The notes: generated from the sequence alone by a model not told the origin. A stretch of 64,000 nt of DNA from Luteibacter sp. dw_328 (GCF_018449605.1 NZ_JAAVUW010000002.1:124001-188000), one strand, 5' to 3'; positions 26,824 through 34,652 are shown, counted from the stretch's first letter. Translations and numbers: made by a program.

Positions 26824-27068
26824 ACAAGATGCTCCGCGTGACCTCGGATAAGGGTCCTGGCGATGTCGGCGTATCTGGGGAAATCATTACCAATCTAGAC
26901 TTTGAGCATGAGCATCACATTGCGCTTAGACCGACGGATGTTCGCGTGCTTGGCGATTCTTCGGCGTCTTCTCATGGTCGTACGGGTGGTTCGAACTAAT
27001 GGCGGGATCCACAGTAACTGATCGCGAAACCCGTGCAGCCTCCATCCTGCGTAACGCTTAGGACCGCC

Positions 27069-27335
27069 ATGAAGTACGTCATTCGTCTGTGTTTCATCTG
27101 CGCCTTTCTCGGTGGCGCGGGCTTTATGGTGGCCGAGTATGAATTTCAGCAAACGCTTCCTCGAAAGCCTGATGAGAAGAGTGGGCATGTCAATCCCAGG
27201 AATAATCACGGTGTAGTCGTTTACTACACCGATGGTGAGATGCGGACGTCAGGGGGTCTCTTCGGTGGTGGAATGGTCGTTGGGCTTGTAGGTGCCCTCT
27301 TGCAGGTTAGAGAGCGTCGTCTAGGCCGCGAGTAG
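27069..27335 (+). CDS. Small two-membrane-segment protein (paralogue of 43740-44012)
   Basis: An 88-residue protein with hydrophobic segments at about residues 4-22 and 62-77, joined by a polar loop with LPRKPDEKSGHVNPRN. The protein at 43740-44012 shares the layout and the motifs KY.IRL, SLPRRP/TLPRKP, N..PRN.HG and a common C-terminal RE.RLGRE. Its ATG follows TTAGGA by six bases. Function unknown; size, topology and setting fit a membrane immunity or accessory protein. Confidence 0.6.
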   Translation: MKYVIRLCFICAFLGGAGFMVAEYEFQQTLPRKPDEKSGHVNPRNNHGVVVYYTDGEMRTSGGLFGGGMVVGLVGALLQVRERRLGRE

Positions 27336-27349
27336 CTAGAAGTGAGTTC

Positions 27350-27410
27350 CCCATGGGAGAGGCCTACGACCGCTTTTGGTACCACGGAAAGTTTTGCGGC
27401 GATGAGATCG
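27350..27410 (+). pseudogene. Internal fragment of the secreted SH3-like gene
   Basis: About 54 of 59 bases match 31464-31522, the part of the intact gene that encodes MGEAYDRFWYHGKF. No start or stop of its own. Together with 25917-25984 it shows that an older copy was dispersed. Confidence 0.7.
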
Positions 27411-27428
27411 TCCTGCTGGGATACATGA

Positions 27429-28217
27429 ATGACAGTGACAAGCAGCCTGCATTTGACGAGCACACTCCTGAAGGTCGACGACTTCGAGCGCGCAGTCGGG
27501 CCGCGCGCTGACTTTCATTGGGGAAAGGGCGACCACGCCTTCAGTCTGGAAGGACGGCACCTGGGTAGATTTCAGTCGAACTCGCACTCGCAGTTTGACT
27601 TGTTCGAGGGCAGGGGCCTCGCGTTGGAGGATGCTCTGGAAGCGTGCGCGACGGGCCTGGGCTATTTGCGGGACGTGTTCGCCCGGGTGAGAGGGGCGGG
27701 CGGCACCGCAGAGCTTCACATTTGCCATCCGATCGGGGCGAGCGTCGCTGGCACGGTTCCCTCCGCGCTACTGAATGATCTCGAAGACCTCGGGCTCGAC
27801 GTGGTGTTCGAAATATCCAGGTCGGACCCGGAAAGGGGCGAGAGCCCAGACGTGTTTACACCTAACGTCGAGGCCATCCAGTCGTTCTTGCAGGCACTCA
27901 TGGATGCGGACGATGCGCCGGGTGTGCGCCTTGATGTCTGTGTCAAATACCGGAACGACAGGTCAGTCTATGAGCAATGGACGCCAAATCGACCCGATGC
28001 GTTCACGGATTATGGGCTGCGAGATCCGGGCTTCGGTTCGGGCCCGGTGAACTATTCGGACATAGAGTGGATATGCGTTCCCGCAGTTCCGCGAGGAACG
28101 AGTAGCCTTCCCGGATACTTGAGTAAGTTCGACGCGCTGATTGCCCTCTGCGCTGATATGTCAGGGGTGACGATTACGCGCCGCGAAGTCACCTTCAGGA
28201 CGATTGCATCTGCATGA
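27429..28217 (+). CDS. DUF4279-like protein, likely immunity type
   Basis: A 262-residue protein whose first half follows a DUF4279 plan: short N-terminal strand, LLKVDDFERAVG, HWGKGDHAFSLEGRHLG, a long helix EDALEACATGLGYLRDVFARV, and TVPSALLNDLEDLGLDVVFEI. The second half (about 155-262) is a separate domain with the same position and length as in the 25981 gene, so the two are probably distant paralogues. The final ATGA overlaps the start of the membrane/PH gene at 28214, implying coupled translation. Specific toxin target unknown. Confidence 0.6.
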   Translation: MTVTSSLHLTSTLLKVDDFERAVGPRADFHWGKGDHAFSLEGRHLGRFQSNSHSQFDLFEGRGLALEDALEACATGLGYLRDVFARVRGAGGTAELHICHPIGASVAGTVPSALLNDLEDLGLDVVFEISRSDPERGESPDVFTPNVEAIQSFLQALMDADDAPGVRLDVCVKYRNDRSVYEQWTPNRPDAFTDYGLRDPGFGSGPVNYSDIEWICVPAVPRGTSSLPGYLSKFDALIALCADMSGVTITRREVTFRTIASA

Positions 28218-28744
28218 CGACACAGGAGCGCGTTTTCGAGTGCGAATGCAAGGTCATGATTCGAGGCATAGTCTTCGTGGCGCTGATTCTCGCTTTGGCT
28301 ATGGCAAGGGGCGAGGTCAGGCGGACCGACGACTGGTTGCACGTCCTTGGGAAGTTTTCGGTGGCACTGGGACTTGTGTCCGTCCTCGTTTTACCCGCGC
28401 TTGCCATCACTCAGGATATCGTCCTCACGCCGGACGGTATGGCGCGATCGTTGTTTGGCTTCCGCTCTGGCCGGGTTAGGTGGGACGAGATCACAAGCGT
28501 GCGTTGCAAGGACGTCGACTACAAAGGCGCGGTCGTCCGCCACTACAAGCTGTTTACGGGTGAAGGCGACAAGTTGCCCAGGCTGACCTTCCGCAGCGAC
28601 TACGACGACGTGGAGGACATCATTGCGGTCGTGAGGGTAGAGGTCGCCAAGCGTGCCATTCCTGTTCTCGTACGCAAGATGGGGTGGGTCATCCCTGCCG
28701 ACCATGTTCCGCTGCCCGGTGATGATCCCCGTAGCATGTGGTAA
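28214..28744 (+). CDS. Two-membrane-segment PH-like protein, family member 1
   Basis: 176 residues: two membrane segments (about 18-33 and 45-67), then a cytosolic beta-rich domain reading DIVLTPDGMARSLFGFRSGRVRWDEITSVRC, the pattern of bacterial PH (bPH) domains. The C-terminal helix ends with VPLPGDDPRSMW. It is closest to the member at 38459 (shared ARS.FGFR, RW..I..VRC and I.LP). It overlaps the upstream DUF4279-like gene by 4 bp. Role inferred from the family context as membrane-located immunity. Confidence 0.65.
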   Translation: MTTQERVFECECKVMIRGIVFVALILALAMARGEVRRTDDWLHVLGKFSVALGLVSVLVLPALAITQDIVLTPDGMARSLFGFRSGRVRWDEITSVRCKDVDYKGAVVRHYKLFTGEGDKLPRLTFRSDYDDVEDIIAVVRVEVAKRAIPVLVRKMGWVIPADHVPLPGDDPRSMW

Positions 28745-28820
28745 CGAGGCGGAGGTTCGCCGATGAGTATGGATTCGGAAGCTCTGGCTACGGTGACGAT
28801 GTGCCCCAGCCCACAGCACG

Positions 28821-28877
28821 GCTGAGGCGCATGCAGGACTCAGTTGGGAGGAGGTCCAAAGAACGGACAGCGCCTGA
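28821..28877 (+). pseudogene. 3' remnant of a DUF3077-like gene
   Basis: The 19 codons from GCT 28821 to TGA 28877 read AEAHAGLSWEEVQRTDSA, against TEAHARLCWEEAQEGEG at the end of the gene at 25561. The preceding 28736-28793 matches 25372-25432, upstream of that gene. The body of the gene is missing, so this is a deletion derivative of a duplicated module. Confidence 0.6.
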
Positions 28878-28940
28878 GTTGACGATGGCGAGTGTTGCGA
28901 CGACGCTGTGCCGCGGCCGAGTGCCGTCTCCAGGGGATCA
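28878..28940 (+). repeat. Dispersed intergenic repeat, copy 2
   Basis: GTTGACGATGGCGAG..TTGCGACGACG..GTGCCGCGGC..AGTGCCG..TCCAGGGGATCA. It lacks the GGGAAATGAT end found in copies 1, 3 and 4. It lies directly behind the DUF3077-like remnant, as copy 1 does behind the intact gene. Confidence 0.7.
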
Positions 28941-28958
28941 TACGATTGAGTGGCTACT

Positions 28959-29489
28959 ATGACGGATAGAGAACGTGTGGTGTATCGCCTGCTCGTCGGC
29001 GTGATCATTCTTACCAGCGTTGTTGCAGCGATGGCAACGTATCTCGCCTCGTGCAACGACTCGGCATGGGAGAGCCTGAACGCAGTCGTGGACGACGTCT
29101 CCATCATTCCTGCGCGCCATTGGGCTCTAGGCTCCGATTTCCCCGATCTCACGGCGATCTACTTCTTCTGGGTTTGTCCAGTATTTCCAGCGTCAGTCGC
29201 CGCATTCGCTACTCGCTTGTGGACTCCCAACAACATATTCCGGGTGGGGCGCACTGCCAGCTTCGAACTCAAGTTCGGGCTCGGTAGCCTCCTCATGCTT
29301 GCCATAGGCCTCAGCATGCTTTGGTCTATGGACGGAGAAGAAGTACTGGGCGTGCCGATCGGCAGGCGGTTAGCCGACCTTCTGATGCTCGGCTGGCTTC
29401 CCTTCGCCATGGGCGGTTGTGCTACGGGACTCGGAGTCATCGGGTTGCGGCGGTTATTCGGTCCTAGCACGCCAATGCGTGAATACTGA
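28959..29489 (+). CDS. Four-segment membrane protein, unknown
   Basis: 176 residues with hydrophobic segments at about 10-30, 65-85, 108-125 and 140-160; soluble parts are short. The first periplasmic loop holds a CNDSAWESLNAVVDDV stretch. I use ATG 28959; an in-frame GTG sits three codons upstream. I do not recognise the family. It stands between two copies of the intergenic repeat and so forms its own cassette in the array. Confidence 0.6.
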   Translation: MTDRERVVYRLLVGVIILTSVVAAMATYLASCNDSAWESLNAVVDDVSIIPARHWALGSDFPDLTAIYFFWVCPVFPASVAAFATRLWTPNNIFRVGRTASFELKFGLGSLLMLAIGLSMLWSMDGEEVLGVPIGRRLADLLMLGWLPFAMGGCATGLGVIGLRRLFGPSTPMREY

Positions 29490-29550
29490 AGTCGTCGTGT
29501 TCGTTGTTTGGCTCAGCTGGCAGTCGGTCCAAAGAACGAAAAGCACCTGA

Positions 29551-29624
29551 GTTGACGATGGCGAGGCTTGCGGCGACGATCTGTCGCGGCGGAGTGCCGC
29601 TTCCAAGGGATCAAGGGAAATGAT
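29551..29624 (+). repeat. Dispersed intergenic repeat, copy 3
   Basis: The cleanest copy: GTTGACGATGGCGAGG..TTGCGGCGACG..CTGTCGCGGC, AGTGCCGCTTCC, then GGGATCAAGGGAAATGAT. The 30 bases before it (GGTCCAAAGAACG...) match the stretch before copy 2. Confidence 0.75.
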
Positions 29625-29672
29625 CGTCGCCGCGTGTGGATCGCCTGTAACTCGATGACCTGAATTGGATCA

Positions 29673-30152
29673 ATGATGAGCATCGTCGATCAGATCTACG
29701 CAGCCTTCAAATGCAGAAATCGACCGAGTGTGATCTGCGACGTTTCTCGTCCGCTGATTAGCGACAGGCAGGATGCTGAACAAGTCGGTCGCCGTTTGCG
29801 GCAGGATCTTGACTGGGCGTTTCTCCAGGAGCATGCGGACGCGCTGTACGCGATGACACCAGGGTCGTTCCGGTACTACATACCTCAGTTTATGGTTCTT
29901 GCCATGCACAGGAGTCGTGTCACTCCCTTATTTGTCTCGCCGATATTCCAGATGTTGGACGCCGGTCCTGACGAAACGTATTGGAGCGATCGGTTCAAGC
30001 TTCTTTGGGTTGGTATGACTAGTGAGGAGTATGAAGCGATCAAAGCATGGCTGATCTTTATGGCTTCGACAGATGGCGCCTGGGACGATGATTTAGTCCT
30101 GGCAAGAGCTTTCGATACTGTTGATCTTCTGAGTCAGGCTATCGAGCGGTAG
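29673..30152 (+). CDS. DUF6714-like protein
   Basis: A 159-residue soluble, mostly helical protein. The segment FLQEHADALYAMTPGSFRYYIPQFM (about residues 50-75) matches the pattern I associate with DUF6714, a family found beside toxins, where the Y.LTP.AFRY.LP.Y. motif is typical. This is from memory and should be treated as tentative. Two ATG codons (29673, 29676) are possible starts. It lies 50 bp behind repeat copy 3. Confidence 0.6.
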   Translation: MMSIVDQIYAAFKCRNRPSVICDVSRPLISDRQDAEQVGRRLRQDLDWAFLQEHADALYAMTPGSFRYYIPQFMVLAMHRSRVTPLFVSPIFQMLDAGPDETYWSDRFKLLWVGMTSEEYEAIKAWLIFMASTDGAWDDDLVLARAFDTVDLLSQAIER

Positions 30153-30171
30153 TGGCCTCACGCACCCATAG

Positions 30172-30270
30172 TTCATCTTGACGGAGGCGCCGCGGCTGAC
30201 GTAGCCAAGGACTCCGTATTTCTTCTTCCAGTTGAAATAGGTGTGAGGGCAAGCGACGAACGTACGTTTG
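30172..30270 (-). pseudogene. Possible IS3-family transposase fragment
   Basis: The minus strand reads HTYFNWKKKYG, like the helix-turn-helix region of an IS3 OrfA, joined directly to VLGYVS and MNYG, like the last residues of an IS3 OrfB. If so, it is a deletion scar that removed almost the whole element. The match is short and from memory. Confidence 0.3.
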
Positions 30271-30435
30271 ATGTGGGCCGCTGCAAAATTTACAGTCGTA
30301 ATAGGCGGCCTTCTTTTTACCATCGGTCTCATTGCGGAGTGGCCGCGGCTCGTCGACGCTGCTTTCAACCCACTAATTCTGGTCGGAGCGTTTGTGGTCG
30401 GTTTGGTCGCATGCAAGATTTGGGGGCTCCGGTAG
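30271..30435 (+). CDS. Small two-membrane-segment protein (54 aa)
   Basis: A 54-residue frame, ATG 30271 to TAG 30433-30435, with two hydrophobic segments (about residues 5-22 and 34-49) separated by AEWPRLVDAAFNP. Two clean membrane helices with a short polar link are unlikely by chance in this GC context, but there is no strong ribosome site and no paralogue in the window. Its size suits a membrane immunity or toxin-like small protein. Confidence 0.4.
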   Translation: MWAAAKFTVVIGGLLFTIGLIAEWPRLVDAAFNPLILVGAFVVGLVACKIWGLR

Positions 30436-30684
30436 GGTGAACGCCTTCGGTGAGGTGACTGGATGCCACAGGGCTTCTACGTTGTTCCCTGAATGTGGAG
30501 GCAAAGCGCGGAGAGAGCTGTCGATGAATTGTTCGCAGGGATCGACGGCCCACCTTCTCGACATCGTAGATGGCAGCGATGGGGCGGCTACAGCTGTCGG
30601 AATGGTCGATTCGGCCGAATATGCTCCGACCTAAAAGTTCATCCCCCACCACCGGCGTCGTTACTAAGATCTAAGGCCAACATA

Positions 30685-30927
30685 TTGAATGAGAATGATA
30701 TTCTGACCAATAGCTTCTTTGTCGAGTATGACGAAGGTCGAAGACACCTCTGCGTTTACACCGTACACAACGGCATCAGGGCGGATGTGCCGATTCGATT
30801 GCGCATGGATTCCTTGCTCGGTAAGGGCAAGGAGCACGCCGCGCAGTGGTTCGGGGAGTCAGTTTTCCTGCTGATACCTTCGTTACGTCGCGAACTTTAT
30901 GACCTCGATAAAGACGATTCGGCTTGA
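30685..30927 (+). CDS. Small unknown protein
   Basis: About 80 residues from a TTG at 30685, reading NENDILTNSFFVEYDEGRRHL and ending LRRELYDLDKDDSA. The frame is open for 64 more codons upstream, but that part is rich in Arg/Pro and looks non-coding. The downstream part has balanced composition with alternating beta and helix segments. Not recognised. The 250 bp before it (30436-30684) hold nothing I can name. Confidence 0.4.
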   Translation: MNENDILTNSFFVEYDEGRRHLCVYTVHNGIRADVPIRLRMDSLLGKGKEHAAQWFGESVFLLIPSLRRELYDLDKDDSA

Positions 30928-31023
30928 GCCGACAGCTCGGGATTCGCCGGCGGCCGACAGGGAATCAAATCGACTCGCGTTGGACTCTCTGCTGATGCCG
31001 ATGGCCGGCCCTTGGGACGGCCG

Positions 31024-31096
31024 GTTGACGATGGCGGAGCTTCTAGGGACGATGTGGCGCGGCAGACAGCCGCCTCCGGGGATCAAGGGAAATGAT
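31024..31096 (+). repeat. Dispersed intergenic repeat, copy 4
   Basis: GTTGACGATGGCGGAG..TTCTAGGGACGATG..GGCGCGGCAGACAGCCGCCTCC, then GGGATCAAGGGAAATGAT. The ATG in its last bases is the start codon of the secreted SH3-like gene, so the repeat supplies that gene's ribosome site (AAGGGA). Confidence 0.75.
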
Positions 31097-31685
31097 TGTC
31101 CTGCTTCATATGCTTTTGGCAACGTCGACGCAATCCGCAGGCCCCTCTCCGGTGCCGCACGTAAGCGCGCCCGATTCTCTCCCGATGCCCTATGTAGCTC
31201 AGAACGCATGCACCTTTGAGTGCTGTCACTATGGACCATGGCGGGCCACCCGAGCTACAGCGGCCGTGGCATCGACCACTCCTGGGGCGAAGGTCGTCTT
31301 TTCGGTGAAGCCCGGTGACACGGTCCAAGCGCAGCGCGGCATTGTCATCACCATTAAGCCCGGCGTGACGAGGGTCATCCAGGCCGTCACACTGGGCTAT
31401 CGCGATGGAGGTACGGAACCGGAGTTGTCGCTAAAGCCGGGCGACGCCCTGCTCACCCTGTATCCCATGGGCGAGGCCTACGACCGCTTCTGGTACCACG
31501 GAAAGTTTTACGACGATGAGATTGATATGCCGGAGGACAGTTTCGGCAACGCATCGTTTACCGGCTTCCTTAAGGTTGAGTCGCGACCGACGTTTGTTTG
31601 GTGGGTCCGGGTAAGGAATGCGCGGGGTCTAGAGGGTTGGATGGCGAACCCCAAGGGATTCGAAGGGACGGACAGCTGTGGTTGA
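31092..31685 (+). CDS. Secreted protein with SH3-like C-terminal domain
   Basis: 197 residues with a short signal peptide (MIVLLHMLLATSTQSAG). The body has FECCHYGPWRAT, then a beta-rich region with KVVFSVKPGDTVQAQRGIV, ELSLKPGDALLTL and a closing VRVRNARGLEGWMANPKGF, the cadence of a bacterial SH3 fold; a periplasmic role is expected. The ATG lies at the end of repeat copy 4. Two fragments of a second copy exist at 25917-25984 and 27350-27410. Lipid- or wall-binding immunity is possible, but I see no diagnostic motif. Confidence 0.65.
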   Translation: MIVLLHMLLATSTQSAGPSPVPHVSAPDSLPMPYVAQNACTFECCHYGPWRATRATAAVASTTPGAKVVFSVKPGDTVQAQRGIVITIKPGVTRVIQAVTLGYRDGGTEPELSLKPGDALLTLYPMGEAYDRFWYHGKFYDDEIDMPEDSFGNASFTGFLKVESRPTFVWWVRVRNARGLEGWMANPKGFEGTDSCG

Positions 31686-31840
31686 GCGACTGTCATGATC
31701 ACGCGCCGGCGGTTCGCCGTCAGTGGCGCTTTTAAGGATGAAGATGTGTGTATCAAGGAGTTATCACGTGTCCGGCCACTCGGTTCCAGCGCCGTGACGA
31801 CGTACGGAGACCAGCATTCGGGCGATGATGGAGGATCCAG

Positions 31841-32770
31841 ATGATCGATGATGATGTTTCGAGCTCGACGGTGAGATTGCTGGTGTTCGAAGCTCTGCGG
31901 TCGTACCCGTCCGACGCATTGCTGCTCATGCTCGAAGACGAGGACACTGTCGTGAGAACGGCCGTCGCGCGTGAGTTACACGTGCGAGGAGAGCGAAAGG
32001 CGTTTGACCACGTTCTTCTCAGGTGCGACGACTTGCGCGAGTTCGTTCGTGAAATCGCTGCGTTTACGCTGGGGCAGTTCGGAACGCCTACGTATCCATT
32101 TCGCTTGGAATCCATACCAAAGCTCGTGGACTTAGCCGTCCATGATCCCTCGTTCGAAGTTCGCGCCACTGCCATTGCGAGCCTGGGGCACCTGCACGCT
32201 GAGGAGAGCATGCAGGTTCTTCTTGAGTCAGCCAATGATTCGGAGGCTGACGTTCGAGCTATGGCCGCCTTTTCGCTGGGTCACCTGGGTCCTTTACCGG
32301 AAGTCGTCGAAACGCTCGACAAACTCCTTTCAGATCCCAATAGCGAAGTCCGCGAATGGGCACAGTTCGGTCTGGAGTTGACACAAGATGATGATCTGGT
32401 CACGTACCTTGATCGGAAAGGCGACCTTCATGACTGCATGATCGATTCCCTGGTGTGGAAACCCATGCGGAGGCACGTCGAAATCAGAATTACAGACGTG
32501 AATGCCAACTTCCTTGGGCTGCCGGAGTACGCCGGTCTCGTTCCATGCATCATTGAGATGTCGGGTATCGACGACTTCGCTCTCGACATCCAAAAGGCGG
32601 ATGACACGCTCAAAGTGTATGAAGCCAGTCTGTCGACCGTAGCGCAAAAGAAAATGCTGAAGATCGCATTCTCGCCCTCGGGAACCCTGGAAGCGTCGGT
32701 CGCGAATCTGACGATCTCGGAACTCACTGAAGCGGGGTCGGGGGCAGGGACATCAGTTAACGATCAATAA
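31841..32770 (+). CDS. HEAT-repeat protein with a C-terminal immunity-like domain
   Basis: 309 residues. Roughly residues 1-190 are HEAT/armadillo helices with repeated VR..A..ALG.LG motifs (VRTAVARELHVRGE, VREIAAFTLGQFG, VRATAIASLGHLH, VRAMAAFSLGHLG, VREWAQFGLEL). The remaining 110 residues are beta-rich and start LHDCMIDSLVWKPM, a pattern shared by several small immunity-type families. The ATG is 17 bp after a GAGGA-like site. The last codons and the stop come from repeat copy 5, so the 3' end may have been reset by recombination. Confidence 0.7.
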   Translation: MIDDDVSSSTVRLLVFEALRSYPSDALLLMLEDEDTVVRTAVARELHVRGERKAFDHVLLRCDDLREFVREIAAFTLGQFGTPTYPFRLESIPKLVDLAVHDPSFEVRATAIASLGHLHAEESMQVLLESANDSEADVRAMAAFSLGHLGPLPEVVETLDKLLSDPNSEVREWAQFGLELTQDDDLVTYLDRKGDLHDCMIDSLVWKPMRRHVEIRITDVNANFLGLPEYAGLVPCIIEMSGIDDFALDIQKADDTLKVYEASLSTVAQKKMLKIAFSPSGTLEASVANLTISELTEAGSGAGTSVNDQ

Positions 32771-32822
32771 GGTTGCAGCGACGATGTGTCGCGGCTCGAG
32801 GGCCACTCCACGGAGCAAGGAA
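32756..32822 (+). repeat. Dispersed intergenic repeat, copy 5 (divergent)
   Basis: GTTAACGATCAATAAGGTTGCAGCGACG.. TGTCGCGGC..GAGGGCCACTCC..GGAGCAAGGAA aligns with copies 1-4 over its length with several mismatches. Its GTTAACGATCAATAA contains the stop codon of the HEAT-repeat gene. Confidence 0.55.
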
Positions 32823-32965
32823 GGTCTCTCGTCTCTCGCTGAGGCCGGTTGACGTTTTGCTTACTCTGTTCCCAATCGGAAGACCGGAACGAGAATTTGT
32901 CGAATGTCTTGATGCCGAGTCGCTGCTGCTTTGAAGGTAAGGCCGTGACTGGGACGGAGAACGCA

Positions 32966-33598
32966 GTGGCGAAGTACGTAATCGAGCTCACGGACGGAAC
33001 CACCGGAGAGATCGCCGAAATTCTGTTCGTTGAAGCCGAAAGAAGCGATGAGCTACTTGCGATGGTGGTTGGCGACCGGTTGTTCGCGGGTGATCCGATT
33101 CCGCTGTCTTCTGGCGACATCGAGAGCATCGTCGCTCGATTCGATCTGAGTGCCCCCAAGATACTTCTCGATGGCTGGCTCAGACCCTGGTCGTATCTGG
33201 ACCAGTTGCCTTATACGGTTCATACCCGTAGGGAGCTACGACTCATGCTCGCTGGCGTGAAGCCGCTGGCAGCATTCGTCGATGACATGCCGGATGTGCC
33301 GGATAACGGCGTCGTTCCGGAAGAAATCTTCGCCCCTTACGTATCTTCGGGTCGTTTGGTAAAGCGGGAGAGTGCGTCCTTACGATCTGGTCACGCATGT
33401 CGCGACGTATTGTATTCACTTCCTTCCGAGGCGTGGCGGATAGAAGCATACCTCCTGTTAATGGAAGCCCTTCATCGGGACGGCTGGTCGGAGGAGATGG
33501 AACGGATGCAGGGGAGCCTACTCGGTTATAGCGACTCGCAGAACGACGCTTACGTGGAGCTTCTCAGGAGGCGCACGTCGGAAGGTGGGTCTTTCTGA
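32966..33598 (+). CDS. Unknown protein, immunity-like
   Basis: 210 residues from GTG 32966, which has a GGAG site six bases upstream; the frame is open further but without a good start. The N-terminal half is beta-rich (KYVIELTDGTTGEIAEILFVEAE), the middle has an FDLSAPKILLDGWLRPW segment, and the C-terminal third is helical (LPSEAWRIEAYLLLMEAL...EEMERMQGSLLGYSDSQNDAYVELL). That ending is common in small proteins encoded after toxins, but I do not recognise the family. A short stretch around RSGHACRD recurs in DNA at 36157-36184, another sign of mosaic exchange. Confidence 0.6.
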   Translation: MAKYVIELTDGTTGEIAEILFVEAERSDELLAMVVGDRLFAGDPIPLSSGDIESIVARFDLSAPKILLDGWLRPWSYLDQLPYTVHTRRELRLMLAGVKPLAAFVDDMPDVPDNGVVPEEIFAPYVSSGRLVKRESASLRSGHACRDVLYSLPSEAWRIEAYLLLMEALHRDGWSEEMERMQGSLLGYSDSQNDAYVELLRRRTSEGGSF

Positions 33599-33625
33599 TG
33601 TGGCGAGCAACTGGATGGAGTGGAA

Positions 33626-33832
33626 ATGATCTCGCGTAAACGACTGGCGCGTACCGCGCTTTATGCCTTCTTCTTCGGAGTCATTTCCGGGCTTTTGCTT
33701 TTCATCTCCTTGGGCGCCGAATGGCATTTCCTGGTGGTGGTGTTCTGGTTCTTCGCAGCGATGGCGGTGCTCGTTGGCTTTTTTTCGGTTATGGCCGCTG
33801 TATTCTCGTTGCTTATCGGACGCGGCGAATAG
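33626..33832 (+). CDS. Small two-membrane-segment protein
   Basis: 68 residues from ATG 33626, with GGAG five bases upstream. Two long hydrophobic segments (about 10-28 and 34-62) leave almost no soluble part. Family unknown. It follows the 32966 gene by 27 bp and ends 18 bp before the convergent ATPase gene. Confidence 0.55.
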   Translation: MISRKRLARTALYAFFFGVISGLLLFISLGAEWHFLVVVFWFFAAMAVLVGFFSVMAAVFSLLIGRGE

Positions 33833-33849
33833 CCGTGTCCGGTGTCGAC

Positions 33850-34602
33850 TCATTCTAGTAGCAGCGCCAAATGCCGCGCCGGATTCCCTAGAAAGTCCTT
33901 CGTCACCAGGAAGTGCTCAGTCTCCTCATAGGCCGTCTGGATCAAACCCGAATCATCGATCTGGTAGAGGTCCGCATCCGGATACGCCATCAATATTGGC
34001 GAATGCGTTGCAATGATGAACTGCGACTTCATCCCCACGAGCTGATGGATTCGCGCGAGCATGGCCAGCTGCCGCGAAGGCGAAAGCGCTGCCTCAGGCT
34101 CGTCGAGGATATAAAGGCCGTTCCCGCCGAATCGCTTCATGATCAAGGCGAAAAACGACTCGCCATGTGACTGTTCGTGGAGGGATTTAAATCCATAGGA
34201 GTTGATGATCGGTGGACCGCCTGGGCCTTTATCAAGCTCCTCAATCTCTGTGGCGACGTTAAAGAAGCTCTCGGCCCGAAGGAAAAAGCCATCCTTCGCC
34301 CGCTTCACGCTCCTCCCAAGTGTAAGAAGCGCGTGCAACTCCGAATGCGACCGGCGCGTCCCGAAGTTGAAGTTCTTCGTTCCGCCCTCGGGATTGAATC
34401 CCCAGGCGGTAGCGATTCCCTCCAGCAACGTTGACTTGCCGCTGCCGTTCTCGCCAACGATGAAGGTGACTTTGGGGTGGAGCTTCAGCGTGCCGAGTTC
34501 CTTTACGGCGGGGAGCGAGAAGGGGTAGGTGTCGAAGGATGGGACCCGGTCTCGGCGGAGCTTTATGTCGAGGAGGTAGTGTTCTGCGGAGAGTGAACTC
34601 AT
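33850..34602 (-). CDS. COG3910-type predicted ATPase, copy 1
   Basis: A 250-residue stand-alone ABC-type/AAA_21 ATPase. Walker A GENGSGKS at residues 50-57, an ABC-signature-like SHGESF near 145, Walker B YILDEPEAALSP near 165 and the H-loop ATHSPIL near 200 are intact. Family function is poorly known; members often occur alone. Copies 2 and 3 (41007 and 45636) share about 90% and 80% of residues by eye. The divergent gene at 34784 is duplicated along with it. It might act as a defence-type or regulatory ATPase, but nothing in sequence shows a partner nuclease. Confidence 0.85.
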   Translation of the reverse strand: MSSLSAEHYLLDIKLRRDRVPSFDTYPFSLPAVKELGTLKLHPKVTFIVGENGSGKSTLLEGIATAWGFNPEGGTKNFNFGTRRSHSELHALLTLGRSVKRAKDGFFLRAESFFNVATEIEELDKGPGGPPIINSYGFKSLHEQSHGESFFALIMKRFGGNGLYILDEPEAALSPSRQLAMLARIHQLVGMKSQFIIATHSPILMAYPDADLYQIDDSGLIQTAYEETEHFLVTKDFLGNPARHLALLLE

Positions 34603-34630
34603 GCGATAGCTTCCTTGTTGCTAGCACCCT

Positions 34631-34652
34631 TCGCCGATGAATCGGTTCCTAC
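34631..34652 (+). repeat. REP-like palindromic element
   Basis: TCGCCGATGAATCGG followed by TTCCTAC. One copy of the dispersed REP-like element that also occurs at 41803, 47036, 51763-51843, 55949-56083, 61382-61447 and 61932. Confidence 0.75.

Noticed and set aside
30493-30684. N-terminal extension of the small protein at 30685
   Set aside because: Arg/Pro-rich codons without coding character; the plausible domain begins after the TTG at 30685.
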